Shown: piece after piece, positions 1 through 8,527 of the stretch
Layout: every line of letters starts with the position of its first letter
Position numbering within the stretch: position 1 is the first letter of the stretch
From: Nocardia brasiliensis
Lineage (GTDB): Bacteria; Actinomycetota; Actinomycetes; Mycobacteriales; Mycobacteriaceae
Direction of reading: 5' to 3'
Assembly (NCBI RefSeq): GCF_011801125.1
Contig: NZ_CP046171.1
Span: 4,836,001 to 4,900,000, forward strand
Length of the DNA: 64,000 bases
Notes under the pieces: generated by a model
What the model was told of the DNA's origin: nothing
The model's input: the letters and a program-made list of their open reading frames with translations, nothing else
Database searches by the model: none
Position numbers and translations under genes: made by a program

Positions 1-330
1 ATGCTGTTCGTCGGCAACGGCGCGTACCACCCGGCGGACCAGATCCCGATGTCGCGGCCCCGGATGCACGACGGCACCATGGACATCCGGTATCTGCGTG
101 CGGACCTTCGCTTTTCGCGCGCGCGACTGATCTGGGCCACGTTCACCGGCACGCTGGACCGTTCGACCACCTACGTGCACCGCCGGGTCGCGCGGCTCGA
201 CGTGCGGGTCGACGGGGCGCCGGTCTCGCTGGCCACCGACGGCGAAGTGAACCACCGCGCAACGCGTTTGACCTTCACCAGCCGCCCCGCCGCACTGGCG
301 GTGTTCCGGGAGCCGGACCGGCAGGGCTGA
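1..330 (+). CDS. C-terminal part of a diacylglycerol/lipid kinase-like protein (cut by window edge)
   Basis: The reading frame is open at the left edge and ends at a TGA at 328-330, so the gene starts outside the window and the ATG at base 1 is probably internal. The 109 visible residues resemble the C-terminal lobe of YegS/DgkB-type lipid kinases: a GNGAYH turn, a 'DGTMDIRYLRAD' strand, and a closing segment in which a polar 'VRVDGAPVSLATDGEV' strand carries the typical D-G-E. Such proteins phosphorylate diacylglycerol or related lipids at the membrane and are sometimes fused to a PAP2 phosphatase. The catalytic N-terminus is not visible, so the substrate cannot be inferred. Confidence 0.6.
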   Translation: MLFVGNGAYHPADQIPMSRPRMHDGTMDIRYLRADLRFSRARLIWATFTGTLDRSTTYVHRRVARLDVRVDGAPVSLATDGEVNHRATRLTFTSRPAALAVFREPDRQG

Positions 331-341
331 TCACACGGCCG

Positions 342-1901
342 CTACAGGTGCATCAGCGTCGGCCACACCTGCGACCACGGGTGGCGCAGCCCGCTGCAGC
401 GCCACACCACGACGTGCTGGGTGTTGCCGGGGTAGCCGATCCGCGAATCGACCAGGGCCACCGGCTCTATGTGGTCGAAATCCCAACGCAGGAAGTCCTC
501 GTTGAGCGCAACGGCGAGCACCACGCTCGCGTCGTCGGGTGGCGTGCCGAAGTATCCGTAGCCGCGGCTCGGACTGTAGACGGGCGGCAGCCTATCTCGC
601 GCGAACTGGTCCAAAGCGCTTGCCTGCCAGTAGGTGTCGGTGACGATCACCGCGCCGGGCCGTTGCGCATCGGGCAGTGACCGCGCCGCACCGGTGACGG
701 CCTCGGTCAGCTCGGACCAGCCGAACTCGCCGTAGACACCGATGTTGATGGCGGCCTCGGCGTCGTCGGCGGGCGGGCGGATCGCCGAGGCGGACCGCCA
801 CGGCGTCGACCACAGCACGAAGACGGTGGCCGCGAGCGCGAGGGCCGTACCCACCACCAGACCGGCCCGGCGCCCCGCCGTATGCAGGCCGCGCACCGCC
901 TCGGCCAGCCCGACCGCCCCGGCGGCCAGCACCACGCCGTACATGCCCGCCACGTAGTAGATCCGGCCGCCGATCGCCAGGAAGAGCGCGACCAGCAGCA
1001 GCAGGGTCCAGCCCAAGAACCGGTACGGGCGCAGCGCGCGGTGCCGCAGCAGCGTCCACACGCCGTACAGCAGCACCACCGCGCCCAGATAGCCCGCGGT
1101 CAGCACGGCCAGCGGCACGAACATCAGCCTGCCGCCGAGGATTCCCTGTTCCCCGCTGATCACCCCGCCCATGGCCAGCTGCGGCCACCCGTGGCCGGCC
1201 TGCCAGATCAGCGTCGGCACCGTCGCCAGCACCACGAGCGCACCACCGAGCCACAGCAGCGGCCTGCGCGCCAGCTCGCGCGGGCCCCAGATCAGCGAGG
1301 TCACCGCGACGGCGATCCAGAAGAACGGAATCAACCATTTCACCTGCATGTCGAGCGCGGTCAGCAGGGCCGCGTACAGCAGCAGGCCGTCGCGCCGGGT
1401 GCGCACCCAGCGCACCACCAGCCAGGTGATGACCACCCACAGCGCGGTGTCCACGGCATTCGTCGTGAGCATCTTGCCCTGCAGCAGCAGGAACGGCGAG
1501 GTCGCGTACGCGAGCGCGGCACCGAGCTGCGCGCCGCGCCCGCCGCCGAACTCGCGCGCGAGCACCGCGGTGAGCACGATCGCCAGCACGGTGAGCGCCA
1601 CCGCGGGCAGCCGCAGCACGAAGAACGAGCCCGGTGCGAGCAGGTCCATCGCCCGCGCCAGCAGCGGCAGCACCGGCCCCTGATCGGCGTAACCGAAGGA
1701 CGGGTGCCGACCAGCCGCCAGGAAGTACAGCTCGTCACCGAAGTAGTCGTAGCGGCTCGCGGCGAACAGCAGCACCGCCGTCGCGCACCCGGCGAGGGCG
1801 GCGAGCCACGCCGTTGCCAAGGGCGGGCGGTCGGGGCAGGCCGGGTCGAGCGCGGGCCGTGCCGCGGTATCGATCGGCGGGGTCTTCGTACGCTCGCGCA
1901 T
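342..1901 (-). CDS. GT39/ArnT-like polytopic membrane glycosyltransferase
   Basis: This is a polytopic membrane protein of 519 residues when started at the ATG at 1901. The longer open frame upstream is Arg/Pro-rich and is not membrane-like, so I rejected it. The early loop 'YDYFGDELYFLAAGRH' has the Asp-Glu pair typical of GT39/ArnT/Pmt enzymes, which use a lipid-linked sugar and work on the outer face of the membrane. About ten hydrophobic segments follow and a soluble C-terminal domain ends in 'PWSQVWPTLMHL'. A clear paralogue lies at 14124-15647 with the same signature blocks (MQVKWLIPFFW, GYGYFGTPPD). The acceptor is unknown; cell-wall glycan or glycoprotein are the usual options in this group. 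Confidence 0.8.
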   Translation of the reverse strand: MRERTKTPPIDTAARPALDPACPDRPPLATAWLAALAGCATAVLLFAASRYDYFGDELYFLAAGRHPSFGYADQGPVLPLLARAMDLLAPGSFFVLRLPAVALTVLAIVLTAVLAREFGGGRGAQLGAALAYATSPFLLLQGKMLTTNAVDTALWVVITWLVVRWVRTRRDGLLLYAALLTALDMQVKWLIPFFWIAVAVTSLIWGPRELARRPLLWLGGALVVLATVPTLIWQAGHGWPQLAMGGVISGEQGILGGRLMFVPLAVLTAGYLGAVVLLYGVWTLLRHRALRPYRFLGWTLLLLVALFLAIGGRIYYVAGMYGVVLAAGAVGLAEAVRGLHTAGRRAGLVVGTALALAATVFVLWSTPWRSASAIRPPADDAEAAINIGVYGEFGWSELTEAVTGAARSLPDAQRPGAVIVTDTYWQASALDQFARDRLPPVYSPSRGYGYFGTPPDDASVVLAVALNEDFLRWDFDHIEPVALVDSRIGYPGNTQHVVVWRCSGLRHPWSQVWPTLMHL

Positions 1902-2153
1902 GCCGGCTCCTGGAACACTTCCGGGACGGGACCGCTCGAATGTAGCGGGAAACCGCCGCGCGAACGGGAACCGGCCAGACGAGACGCCGCGGCGTTTCGC
2001 GCGAGATCCGGGGTCCGCGTTCGATGTCGGGGCGAGGACGCCCGCCGATCGCGCCACGCTGCGGCCAAGGGTGGGCGACCTACCCCGGGTCGCGACCGTC
2101 GAGGCGGCACCGGGCGGCGGCGGCATCGCGCCGACGCCGCACCGGCGGGCCGC

Positions 2154-3461
2154 TCAGCGCACGTAGGAGTCGGCCACCGCGAGGACCTCGTCGACGATCT
2201 CGAGGCCGGTGCGCAGTTCGTCCGCCGACGTGGTGAGCGGCGGCGCGATCTGAAAACGGTTGCCCGCGTTGAACGGCCACAACCCACGTGCCTTGGCGGC
2301 GGCGGTCACCTTCGCCATCGGCTCGGCGGCCGCGCCCGCGGCGGCGAACGGCACCAGCGGCTCCCTGGTCCCGGGATCACGAACCAGATCCAGTGCCCAG
2401 AAGAAGCCGAGCCCGCGCACCTCGCCGACGCTGGGATGCCGAGCGGCCAACTCGTGCAACCCTTTTCCGAGCACGTCCGCCCCGACCGAGCGCACGTGCT
2501 CGAGGATGCCGTCGCGCTCGAAGACCCCGATCGAGGCGACACCGGCCGCACACGCCAGCGGATGGCCCGCGTAGGTGAGCCCGCCGGGATAGACGGTGTG
2601 GTCGTAGCGCTGCGCGATCCGCTCGGCGATGAGCACGCCGCCGAGCGGCACGTAGCCGGAGTTCACCCCCTTGGCGAAGGTGATGATGTCGGGCGCGACA
2701 TCGAAGGCCCGCACCGCGAACCACTCCCCGATCCGGCCGAAGCCGACCATCACCTCGTCGGCGATGTAGACGATGCCGAACTCGTCGCACAGCGCTCGCA
2801 CACCCGCCAGGTAGCCGGGCGGCGGGATCAGCACACCGTTGGTGCCGACCACCGTTTCCATGATCAAGCCCGCGATGTTCTGCGGCCCCTCCAGTTCGAT
2901 CACCTGCCGCAGATGATGCAGCGCGGCCGCCGTCTCCTCCTCGGGAGTGCTTGTGCCCCACGGTGATCGATAGGGATACGGGCCGAAGAACCGGACCACG
3001 TCGACGTTCGTCGGCTCCGCGCCCCAGCGGCGCGGCTCGCCCGTCAGGCCGATCGCGGTACCGGTGCCGCCGTGGTAGGACCGGTACGCGGACAGCATCT
3101 TGGTGCGGCCGGTGTAGCTGCGCGCCAGGCGCACGGCGTGCTCGATCGCCTCCGCGCCGCCGGTGGTGAACAGGACCCGGTTCAGCTCACCCGGCGCCCG
3201 CTCCACGATGAGCCGGGCCAGCTCGCTGCGCACCTCGTTGCCCATGGTCGGGGAGATGGTGGTCAGCACCTGGGCCTGCGCGACGATCGCCGCGACGATG
3301 TCGGGATGCTGGTGTCCGATGTTGACATTGACCATCTGCGAACAGAAGTCGAGGTAGCGCTTGCCCTGGTCGTCCCAGAAGTAGGCGCCGGAGGCTCCCG
3401 TGATCGGCACCGGGTTCAGTTCGGCCTGCGCGCTCCACGGGTAGAAGACGTGATCCACCAA
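2154..3461 (-). CDS. Class III PLP-dependent aminotransferase, last gene of the pyrimidine operon
   Basis: The 435-residue protein has the class III (omega-aminotransferase) layout: an N-terminal 'YLDFCSQMVNVNIGHQHP' block, the GGAEA phosphate-cup motif, 'IADEVMVGFGRIGEW' containing the PLP-ring Asp, and 'ITFAKGVNSGYVPLGG' with the Schiff-base Lys. The start is a TTG at 3461, nine bases after a GGAGG that lies in the last codons of the substrate-binding protein gene; a GTG follows directly. Only two bases separate the genes, so they are co-transcribed. In this operon the likely role is beta-alanine (or 3-aminoisobutyrate) to the semialdehyde, the step after ureidopropionase. That substrate is inferred from context. 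Confidence 0.85.
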   Translation of the reverse strand: MVDHVFYPWSAQAELNPVPITGASGAYFWDDQGKRYLDFCSQMVNVNIGHQHPDIVAAIVAQAQVLTTISPTMGNEVRSELARLIVERAPGELNRVLFTTGGAEAIEHAVRLARSYTGRTKMLSAYRSYHGGTGTAIGLTGEPRRWGAEPTNVDVVRFFGPYPYRSPWGTSTPEEETAAALHHLRQVIELEGPQNIAGLIMETVVGTNGVLIPPPGYLAGVRALCDEFGIVYIADEVMVGFGRIGEWFAVRAFDVAPDIITFAKGVNSGYVPLGGVLIAERIAQRYDHTVYPGGLTYAGHPLACAAGVASIGVFERDGILEHVRSVGADVLGKGLHELAARHPSVGEVRGLGFFWALDLVRDPGTREPLVPFAAAGAAAEPMAKVTAAAKARGLWPFNAGNRFQIAPPLTTSADELRTGLEIVDEVLAVADSYVR

Positions 3462-3463
3462 GG

Positions 3464-4606
3464 TTATTTGCCTCCCTCATGCAGCGTGACCTGGCTCGGC
3501 GCATAGCCGGCGCCGGTCACGTCGATACCATCGGCCTTCAGCAATTCCACCGCCTTGCTGACGTATTCGTTCGTATAGGCGTCCGCGTCCGGGTCCTCGC
3601 GCAGCACGGTGACGCCCTCCTGGTTCTTGGTGTCCTTGGCGATGCGCACCGTGCGATCCCACGCCGCCTTGTCCACCATGCCGATACCGGCGGGGGCCGG
3701 CCAGATCAGCTTGTTCACCTCGTTGATCTGCCACTGCTGGTGGGACGCGCCCAGGGTGCTGCCCGCGGCGACGGTGATGTCGCGGCACTTGTCGACGTTG
3801 TCGCGGCAGAACGCCCAGCCTTTGAGCGAGGCCGCGACGAACTTCGTCGTCAGCTCTTGATATTTCGGATCCCGCAGCTTCTCGGTGTTGGCCCAGATCG
3901 CGTCCTGGAGCATCGCGACGCCCTGGTCGTTCCAGTCGATGGTGGTGAAATCGTCGGCGGTGTAGAGCTTTCCGGTCGCCGGGTTCTTCGTCTCCAGCAG
4001 CTGGGCGTACTCGTTGTAGGACATCGCCTGGGCCGCCGCGATGTCCCTGGCGAGGAAGGCGTTCATGTCGAACTGCTGCTGCACCAGCTTGACGTCCTTC
4101 GCCGGGTCGAGACCGGCCTTCGTCATGCCGGCGAAGAGCTCGAACTCGTTGCCGTAGCCCCAGTTCCCGACCGTCTTGCCGCGCAGCGCGCCGGGGTCGG
4201 TGATGTTGTCGGACTTGAACGAGACCTGCTTGGTGCCGGAACGCTGGAAGATCTGCGCGACCTCGGTGATCCCGACGCCCGCCTCGCGGGAGGCCAGCGC
4301 CTTGGGCACCCAGGCGATCGCGTAGTCGGCCTGTCCCTGTGCGAGCACGGTCTGCGGGACGATATCGGTTCCGCCGTCCAGGATTTCGACCGAGAGGCCC
4401 TGCTCCTTGTAGAAGCCCTGATCCACCGCAGCCAGATAGCCTGCGAACTGCCCCTGCTTGAACCATTGCAACTGCAGGCGGACCTTGGTCAGGCCGTCCG
4501 CGGTGGTGGTCGAGGCGCCGTCGGTGGTGCTGCAGCCGGTCAACGCGGCCGCGGCCAGCGTGACCAGCGCGAGACAGGCACGAAAACGCTTGGTGGACTG
4601 GGTCAT
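3464..4606 (-). CDS. NMT1/THI5-like ABC transporter substrate-binding lipoprotein
   Basis: The 380-residue protein begins with a lipoprotein signal peptide: positively charged N-terminus, hydrophobic stretch and lipobox LTGC with Cys at residue 25. It continues with 'VRLQLQWFKQGQFAGYLAA', the hallmark of the NMT1/THI5/SsuA-like family that binds pyrimidine-like or sulfonate ligands. Its ATG overlaps the stop of the upstream permease in an ATGA. It is the periplasm-side (wall-space) receptor of the importer formed with the two permeases and the ATPase upstream. The operon partners suggest uracil, thymine or a dihydropyrimidine/hydantoin as ligand. That assignment is inference. Confidence 0.88.
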   Translation of the reverse strand: MTQSTKRFRACLALVTLAAAALTGCSTTDGASTTTADGLTKVRLQLQWFKQGQFAGYLAAVDQGFYKEQGLSVEILDGGTDIVPQTVLAQGQADYAIAWVPKALASREAGVGITEVAQIFQRSGTKQVSFKSDNITDPGALRGKTVGNWGYGNEFELFAGMTKAGLDPAKDVKLVQQQFDMNAFLARDIAAAQAMSYNEYAQLLETKNPATGKLYTADDFTTIDWNDQGVAMLQDAIWANTEKLRDPKYQELTTKFVAASLKGWAFCRDNVDKCRDITVAAGSTLGASHQQWQINEVNKLIWPAPAGIGMVDKAAWDRTVRIAKDTKNQEGVTVLREDPDADAYTNEYVSKAVELLKADGIDVTGAGYAPSQVTLHEGGK

Positions 4607-5394
4607 GGTGTTCTCCAGAGGGTGGTGCGGGGTCTGCGGGTGAGTAGTTCGAGGAGCAGGACGGCGGCGAGGAACAGCAGGCCGACGAGCATGGCGCCGA
4701 CCACGTAGGCCCATGCCCGCGGATAGGCGGTGTTGGCCGCGGCCGAGGTGATCCTGCTGCCGAGCCCGTTCTGCAGGCCGCCGAAGTACTCGGCGATGAC
4801 GGCCGCGATCACCGCACCGGGCGCGGCGATGCGCAGGCCGGTGAACAGGTGCGGCAGCGCGGCGGGCAGCCGCACGGTGCGGGTGATCTGCCAGCCGCCC
4901 GCGGCATAGGAGGTCATCAGGTCGGTGTGCACCTGCGGCACCTGCCGCAGACCACGCGCCGTGCTGACGAACATCGGGAAGAACACCACGATGGTGACCA
5001 CCATCCGGCGCGGGGTGTCCGTCGTCGTCGAGTACATCGAATTCAGCAGAGGGGCAAGAGCGACGATCGGTATCGCGGCCGCCGCCGCGGCGAGCGGCGT
5101 GAGCAGTCCGTCCACCGGGTGGAACCGGACGGCGAGCATCGCGGCCACGATGCCGAGCACACCGCCGACCAGCAGACCGAGCAAGGCGTTGGCGCCGGTG
5201 GCGCGCGAGGCGTCGAGGATGCGGTCGAAGTTCGCGGTGAACTCGCGCGCGATCGCGCTCGGCGTAGGCAGCAGGAACGACGGCACCCCGGCCACGGTGG
5301 TGACCAGCTGCCACAGCGCCAGTCCGCCGACCCCGAACAGCAACGGCGGCAGCACCGTTCGCCAGGACGGCAGCGCCTTCCAGGCCGCCGTCAC
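4603..5394 (-). CDS. ABC transporter permease (SsuC/ThiX type), copy 2
   Basis: A 263-residue membrane protein with about six hydrophobic helices and the BPD_transp_1 EAA-like loop region 'DLMTSYAAGGWQITRTVRLPAALPHLFTGLRIA', where the coupling helix contacts the ATPase. It starts with a GTG whose last two bases are part of the ATPase gene stop (GTGA) and ends by overlapping the substrate-binding protein start by four bases. It probably pairs with the permease at 6436-7317 as a heterodimeric channel, an arrangement usual for riboflavin- and thiamine-precursor-type importers. Confidence 0.88.
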   Translation of the reverse strand: MTAAWKALPSWRTVLPPLLFGVGGLALWQLVTTVAGVPSFLLPTPSAIAREFTANFDRILDASRATGANALLGLLVGGVLGIVAAMLAVRFHPVDGLLTPLAAAAAAIPIVALAPLLNSMYSTTTDTPRRMVVTIVVFFPMFVSTARGLRQVPQVHTDLMTSYAAGGWQITRTVRLPAALPHLFTGLRIAAPGAVIAAVIAEYFGGLQNGLGSRITSAAANTAYPRAWAYVVGAMLVGLLFLAAVLLLELLTRRPRTTLWRTP

Positions 5395-6299
5395 CGCACG
5401 TCCCGTCCCGCGACCGCCCCCGGATCGGCCGACCCGCCGCGCAACGCCTCCCGCACCGCGGCCACGGCCTCGAAGAACGCCGCGCTGGACCGCACATCGT
5501 CAGCCGCCGCCGCGGCGTCGCGGCGGCCCCATCCGCCGGTCGGCACGATCTCGGTGATCCGGCCCGGCCGCGGCGACATCACCACCACCCGATCGGACAG
5601 GAACACCGCCTCCGGGATGGAGTGCGTCACGAACACCACCGCCGCCTCGGTCTCCCCCGCGATGCGCAGCAGTTCGGTCTGCATCCGCTCGCGCGTCATC
5701 TCGTCGAGCGCGCCGAACGGTTCGTCCATCAGCAGCAGCGACGGCTTGGGCGCCAGCGCCCGCACGATCGCCACCCGCTGCTGCATGCCGCCGGACAGCT
5801 CGGCGGGATAGCGCTTGGCGAACTCGGACAGCCCGGCCATCTCCAGCAATTCCGCACTGCGCGAGCGGCGTTCGGCCCGCGGCACCTTGTGCAGCTCGAG
5901 CGGCAGCTCCACATTGGCCTGTACGGTGCGCCAGTCGAGCAGGCCGGACTGCTGGAAGGCGATGCCGTAGTCCTGATCGAGCCTGGCCTGCCGTGCGCTC
6001 TTGCCGTGCACGGTCACGGTACCGCTGCTCGGCTGCTCCAGGTCGGCGATGATCCGTAGCAGCGTCGACTTACCGCACCCGGACGGGCCGATCAGCGAGA
6101 CGAATTCGCCGGCGGCGACGGTCAGTGAGACGTCCGACAGCGCGGTGACCGACCCGGCGCCGAAGATCTTGCCCACGTGACCCAGTTCGACCGCGGCCAG
6201 GCGCCGCGCGCAGTGTTCGGCGAGATCGGTGGTACCCACCTGCTCGTCCGCCCCGTCCGGCGCCGCGGTCGCGACGGCCGGTCTTGCTTTGGCGGTCAA
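5391..6299 (-). CDS. ABC transporter ATP-binding protein (SsuB/TauB type)
   Basis: The 302-residue protein shows a complete nucleotide-binding domain: Walker A 'GPSGCGKST', Q-loop 'IAFQQSGLLDWRT', signature 'LSGGMQQR', Walker B 'LLLMDEPFGALD' and the switch His in 'VVFVTHSIPEA'. An N-terminal extension of about 40 residues precedes the ABC fold. It is translationally coupled to the downstream permease by a GTGA overlap. About 136 bases separate it from the upstream permease stop, the widest gap inside the operon; I see no separate promoter there that I can defend. Confidence 0.9.
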   Translation of the reverse strand: MTAKARPAVATAAPDGADEQVGTTDLAEHCARRLAAVELGHVGKIFGAGSVTALSDVSLTVAAGEFVSLIGPSGCGKSTLLRIIADLEQPSSGTVTVHGKSARQARLDQDYGIAFQQSGLLDWRTVQANVELPLELHKVPRAERRSRSAELLEMAGLSEFAKRYPAELSGGMQQRVAIVRALAPKPSLLLMDEPFGALDEMTRERMQTELLRIAGETEAAVVFVTHSIPEAVFLSDRVVVMSPRPGRITEIVPTGGWGRRDAAAAADDVRSSAAFFEAVAAVREALRGGSADPGAVAGRDVR

Positions 6300-6435
6300 T
6301 GGATACCTCCTGAAAAACTGCCCGCCCGGCGACGCGGGCGGTCCCTACTGTGCGTTCGTTTGTCGTCGAATGCGTTGGTGTCCACGGTCTTCGGACTTCG
6401 TTCGGTTCGTGCCGTGGCCCGGCCGCACCGCCGAG

Positions 6436-7317
6436 TCACCGACCCGGCCCTGTCGCGTCGACCGAGCCCGGTGGTCTGCTGTAGCGGCGCAGCGCCAGTT
6501 CGATGAGCCCGACCACGGCGGTGATCACCACACCGAGCAGCGCCGCGGCCAGGACCGCCGCGAACAGGCGCGACGCGTCGCCGGTGGCCTGCTGCGAGAA
6601 GACGATGATCTGGCGACCGATGCCGCCCGCCGTGCCCGTGGAGATCTCGGCGACCACGGCACCGATCACCGACGCGGCGGCGGCCAGGCGCAGGGCCGGC
6701 AGCAGGTGCGGCACCGCGGCGGGAAAGCGCAAGTGCACCAGCGTTTCCCACCAGCTCGCCGAATAGCTGTGCAGCAGCTCCACCGAGGCCTTCGCCGGTG
6801 CCTGCAAGCCGCGCAGCATGCCGACCGCCACCGGGAAGAACGCCAGATACGACGCGATCACCGCGATGCTCATCCACGGCCGCCACGGCTCGCCCGCGAT
6901 CACGATCTTGCCGCCCCACCCGGCCACCAGCGGCGCGAGCGCGATCAACGGAACCGTCTGCGAGACGATGATGTAGGGCAGCAGGCCGCGCTCCACCCAG
7001 GCGAAACGCTGCATCAGCACGGCGAGCAGCACCCCGACCACGGCCCCGATCGCGAGCGCGAGCAGGGCCAGTCCCAGGGTGAATCCCGCCGTGCGCACCA
7101 GGGTCGTGCCGACCGTGCCCGTGCCGTCGCGCTCACCGAGCACCGTCACCACCGACCACACGTGCGGCAGCGCCGCGTCACCCGTGCGCGGCAGGACCCG
7201 CTGCGCGCCGATGCTCACACCGCGCTCGGGAACCGCGAACTTCACCAGCTCCCAGACGCCGACCACCAGGGCGAACACGACAACCGCGTAACCGGCGCGT
7301 ACCCATCGACCCTTCAT
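6436..7317 (-). CDS. ABC transporter permease (SsuC/ThiX type), copy 1
   Basis: I place the start at the ATG at 7317, giving 293 residues that open with 'MKGRWVRAGYAVVVF', a charged N-terminus leading straight into the first membrane helix. The upstream extension of the open frame is not membrane-like. The EAA-like region 'SVELLHSYSASWWETLVHLRFPAAVPHLLPALRLA' marks the ATPase-contact loop. It is paralogous to the permease at 4603-5394 and most likely forms the channel with it. The gene lies between the oxidoreductase and the ATPase, so catabolic and import genes are interleaved in one transcription unit. Confidence 0.87.
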   Translation of the reverse strand: MKGRWVRAGYAVVVFALVVGVWELVKFAVPERGVSIGAQRVLPRTGDAALPHVWSVVTVLGERDGTGTVGTTLVRTAGFTLGLALLALAIGAVVGVLLAVLMQRFAWVERGLLPYIIVSQTVPLIALAPLVAGWGGKIVIAGEPWRPWMSIAVIASYLAFFPVAVGMLRGLQAPAKASVELLHSYSASWWETLVHLRFPAAVPHLLPALRLAAAASVIGAVVAEISTGTAGGIGRQIIVFSQQATGDASRLFAAVLAAALLGVVITAVVGLIELALRRYSRPPGSVDATGPGR

Positions 7318-7441
7318 CGAACCTCGCTCACGTTCTCGCACCGCCGGATTCGAGAGCCCGGCAGGCGGTGACCGGTCCCGGCGAGCCACCCGTTCAACTC
7401 CGACCTACCCGCCCCGGCACAGACCAGGTAGTCCGCGGGTA

Positions 7442-8476
7442 TCAAGCGCCCTCCGTGGCGATCACCGGGTGCGCCAGCCGGGGCAGCACCGATTCGCCGT
7501 ACGCCTCTAGCGTGGCCGACTTCGCGTCGTGCTGCAGATAGACCGCGAACTGATCGACGCCGAGCTTCTCCAGTTCGCGCAGGCGCGCGAGCTGATCGTC
7601 GGGGGTGCCGAGCAGGCAGAAGCGGTCCACGATGGCGTCGGGTACGAACTCGGCGTGCGCATTGCCCGCGCGACCGTGCTGGTTGTAGTCGTAACCCTGC
7701 CTGCCCGCGATGTATTCGGTGAGCGCGGCCGGAACATCGCTGCCCGTCCCGTATTTCGCGACGATGTCGGCCACGTGGTTGCCGACCATGCCACCGAACC
7801 ACCGGCACTGGTCGCGGGCGTGGGCCAGTGCCTCGGCCGAACCATCGGTGACGTAAGCCGGTGCGGCGACACAGATTCGCACCGCGCCAGGATCACGACC
7901 GGCCCGTTCTGCTGCGGCACGCACCCTGGCGATGGTCCAGGCGGTGATGTCCGGATCGGCCAGTTGCAGGATGAACCCGTCGGCCACCTCGCCGGTGAGA
8001 TCCAGTGCGCGCGGGCCGTATCCGGCTACCCACACCTCGAGCCGGGAACTCCCGGCCCAGGGGAACCGCACGATCTTGTCGTCGACCCTGGCGCTGCGCC
8101 CGTTGCCGAGTTCCCGGATCACCTCGATGGCCTCGCGCAGCGTCGCCAGGTTGCTCGGCTTGCCGCCGAGCGTACGGACCGCGGAGTCACCGCGGCCGAT
8201 CCCGCACACCGTGCGGTTGCCGAACATGTCGTTCAACGTGGCGAAGGTCGACGCGGTCACCGTCCAGTCCCTGGTGGCCGGGTTGGTCACCATCGGGCCG
8301 ACGGTGACCTTCCTGGTGGCCGCCAGGATCTGGCTGTAGATGACGTAGGGCTCCTGCCACAGCAGGTGCGAGTCGAAGGTCCAGACATGGGAGAAGCCGT
8401 GCGTTTCGGCCTGCCTGGCCAGTTCGACCACCCGGGAGGCGGGCGGTGTGCATTGCAGCACCACACCGATGTCCAT
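7442..8476 (-). CDS. Luciferase-like (LLM class) flavin/F420-dependent oxidoreductase, CPS_4043-type family
   Basis: A 344-residue TIM-barrel oxidoreductase of the bacterial luciferase superfamily, recognised by 'DIGVVLQCTPPASRVVELARQAE', 'GFSHVWTFDSHLLW', 'VGPMVTNPATRDWTV' and 'CGIGRGDSAVRTLGG'. It matches the family I know as TIGR03842. The ATG at 8476 has a GGAG eight bases upstream; a GTG at 8485 would abut that GGAG and is less likely. It sits between the dihydropyrimidinase gene and the importer genes. No PreA/PreT-type dihydropyrimidine dehydrogenase is present, so this enzyme is the only obvious redox enzyme of the cluster and may supply the first, reductive step. Cofactor (FMN or F420) and reaction are unproven. 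Confidence 0.83.
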   Translation of the reverse strand: MDIGVVLQCTPPASRVVELARQAETHGFSHVWTFDSHLLWQEPYVIYSQILAATRKVTVGPMVTNPATRDWTVTASTFATLNDMFGNRTVCGIGRGDSAVRTLGGKPSNLATLREAIEVIRELGNGRSARVDDKIVRFPWAGSSRLEVWVAGYGPRALDLTGEVADGFILQLADPDITAWTIARVRAAAERAGRDPGAVRICVAAPAYVTDGSAEALAHARDQCRWFGGMVGNHVADIVAKYGTGSDVPAALTEYIAGRQGYDYNQHGRAGNAHAEFVPDAIVDRFCLLGTPDDQLARLRELEKLGVDQFAVYLQHDAKSATLEAYGESVLPRLAHPVIATEGA

Positions 8477-8527
8477 GCGGCACACTCCGTTTCGAAGTCG
8501 ATGCGGCTGGGCGGGCCAGCCGCTGGA

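Noticed and set aside
882..2966. Long plus-strand frame of 694 codons
   Set aside because: It lies opposite the GT39 and aminotransferase genes, is Arg/Gln/His-rich, and has no domain. It is a shadow of GC-rich coding DNA.
6300..6435. Internal promoter between the permease and ATPase genes
   Set aside because: The 136-base gap is large for the operon, but I see no -10/-35 pair or palindrome that I can defend.
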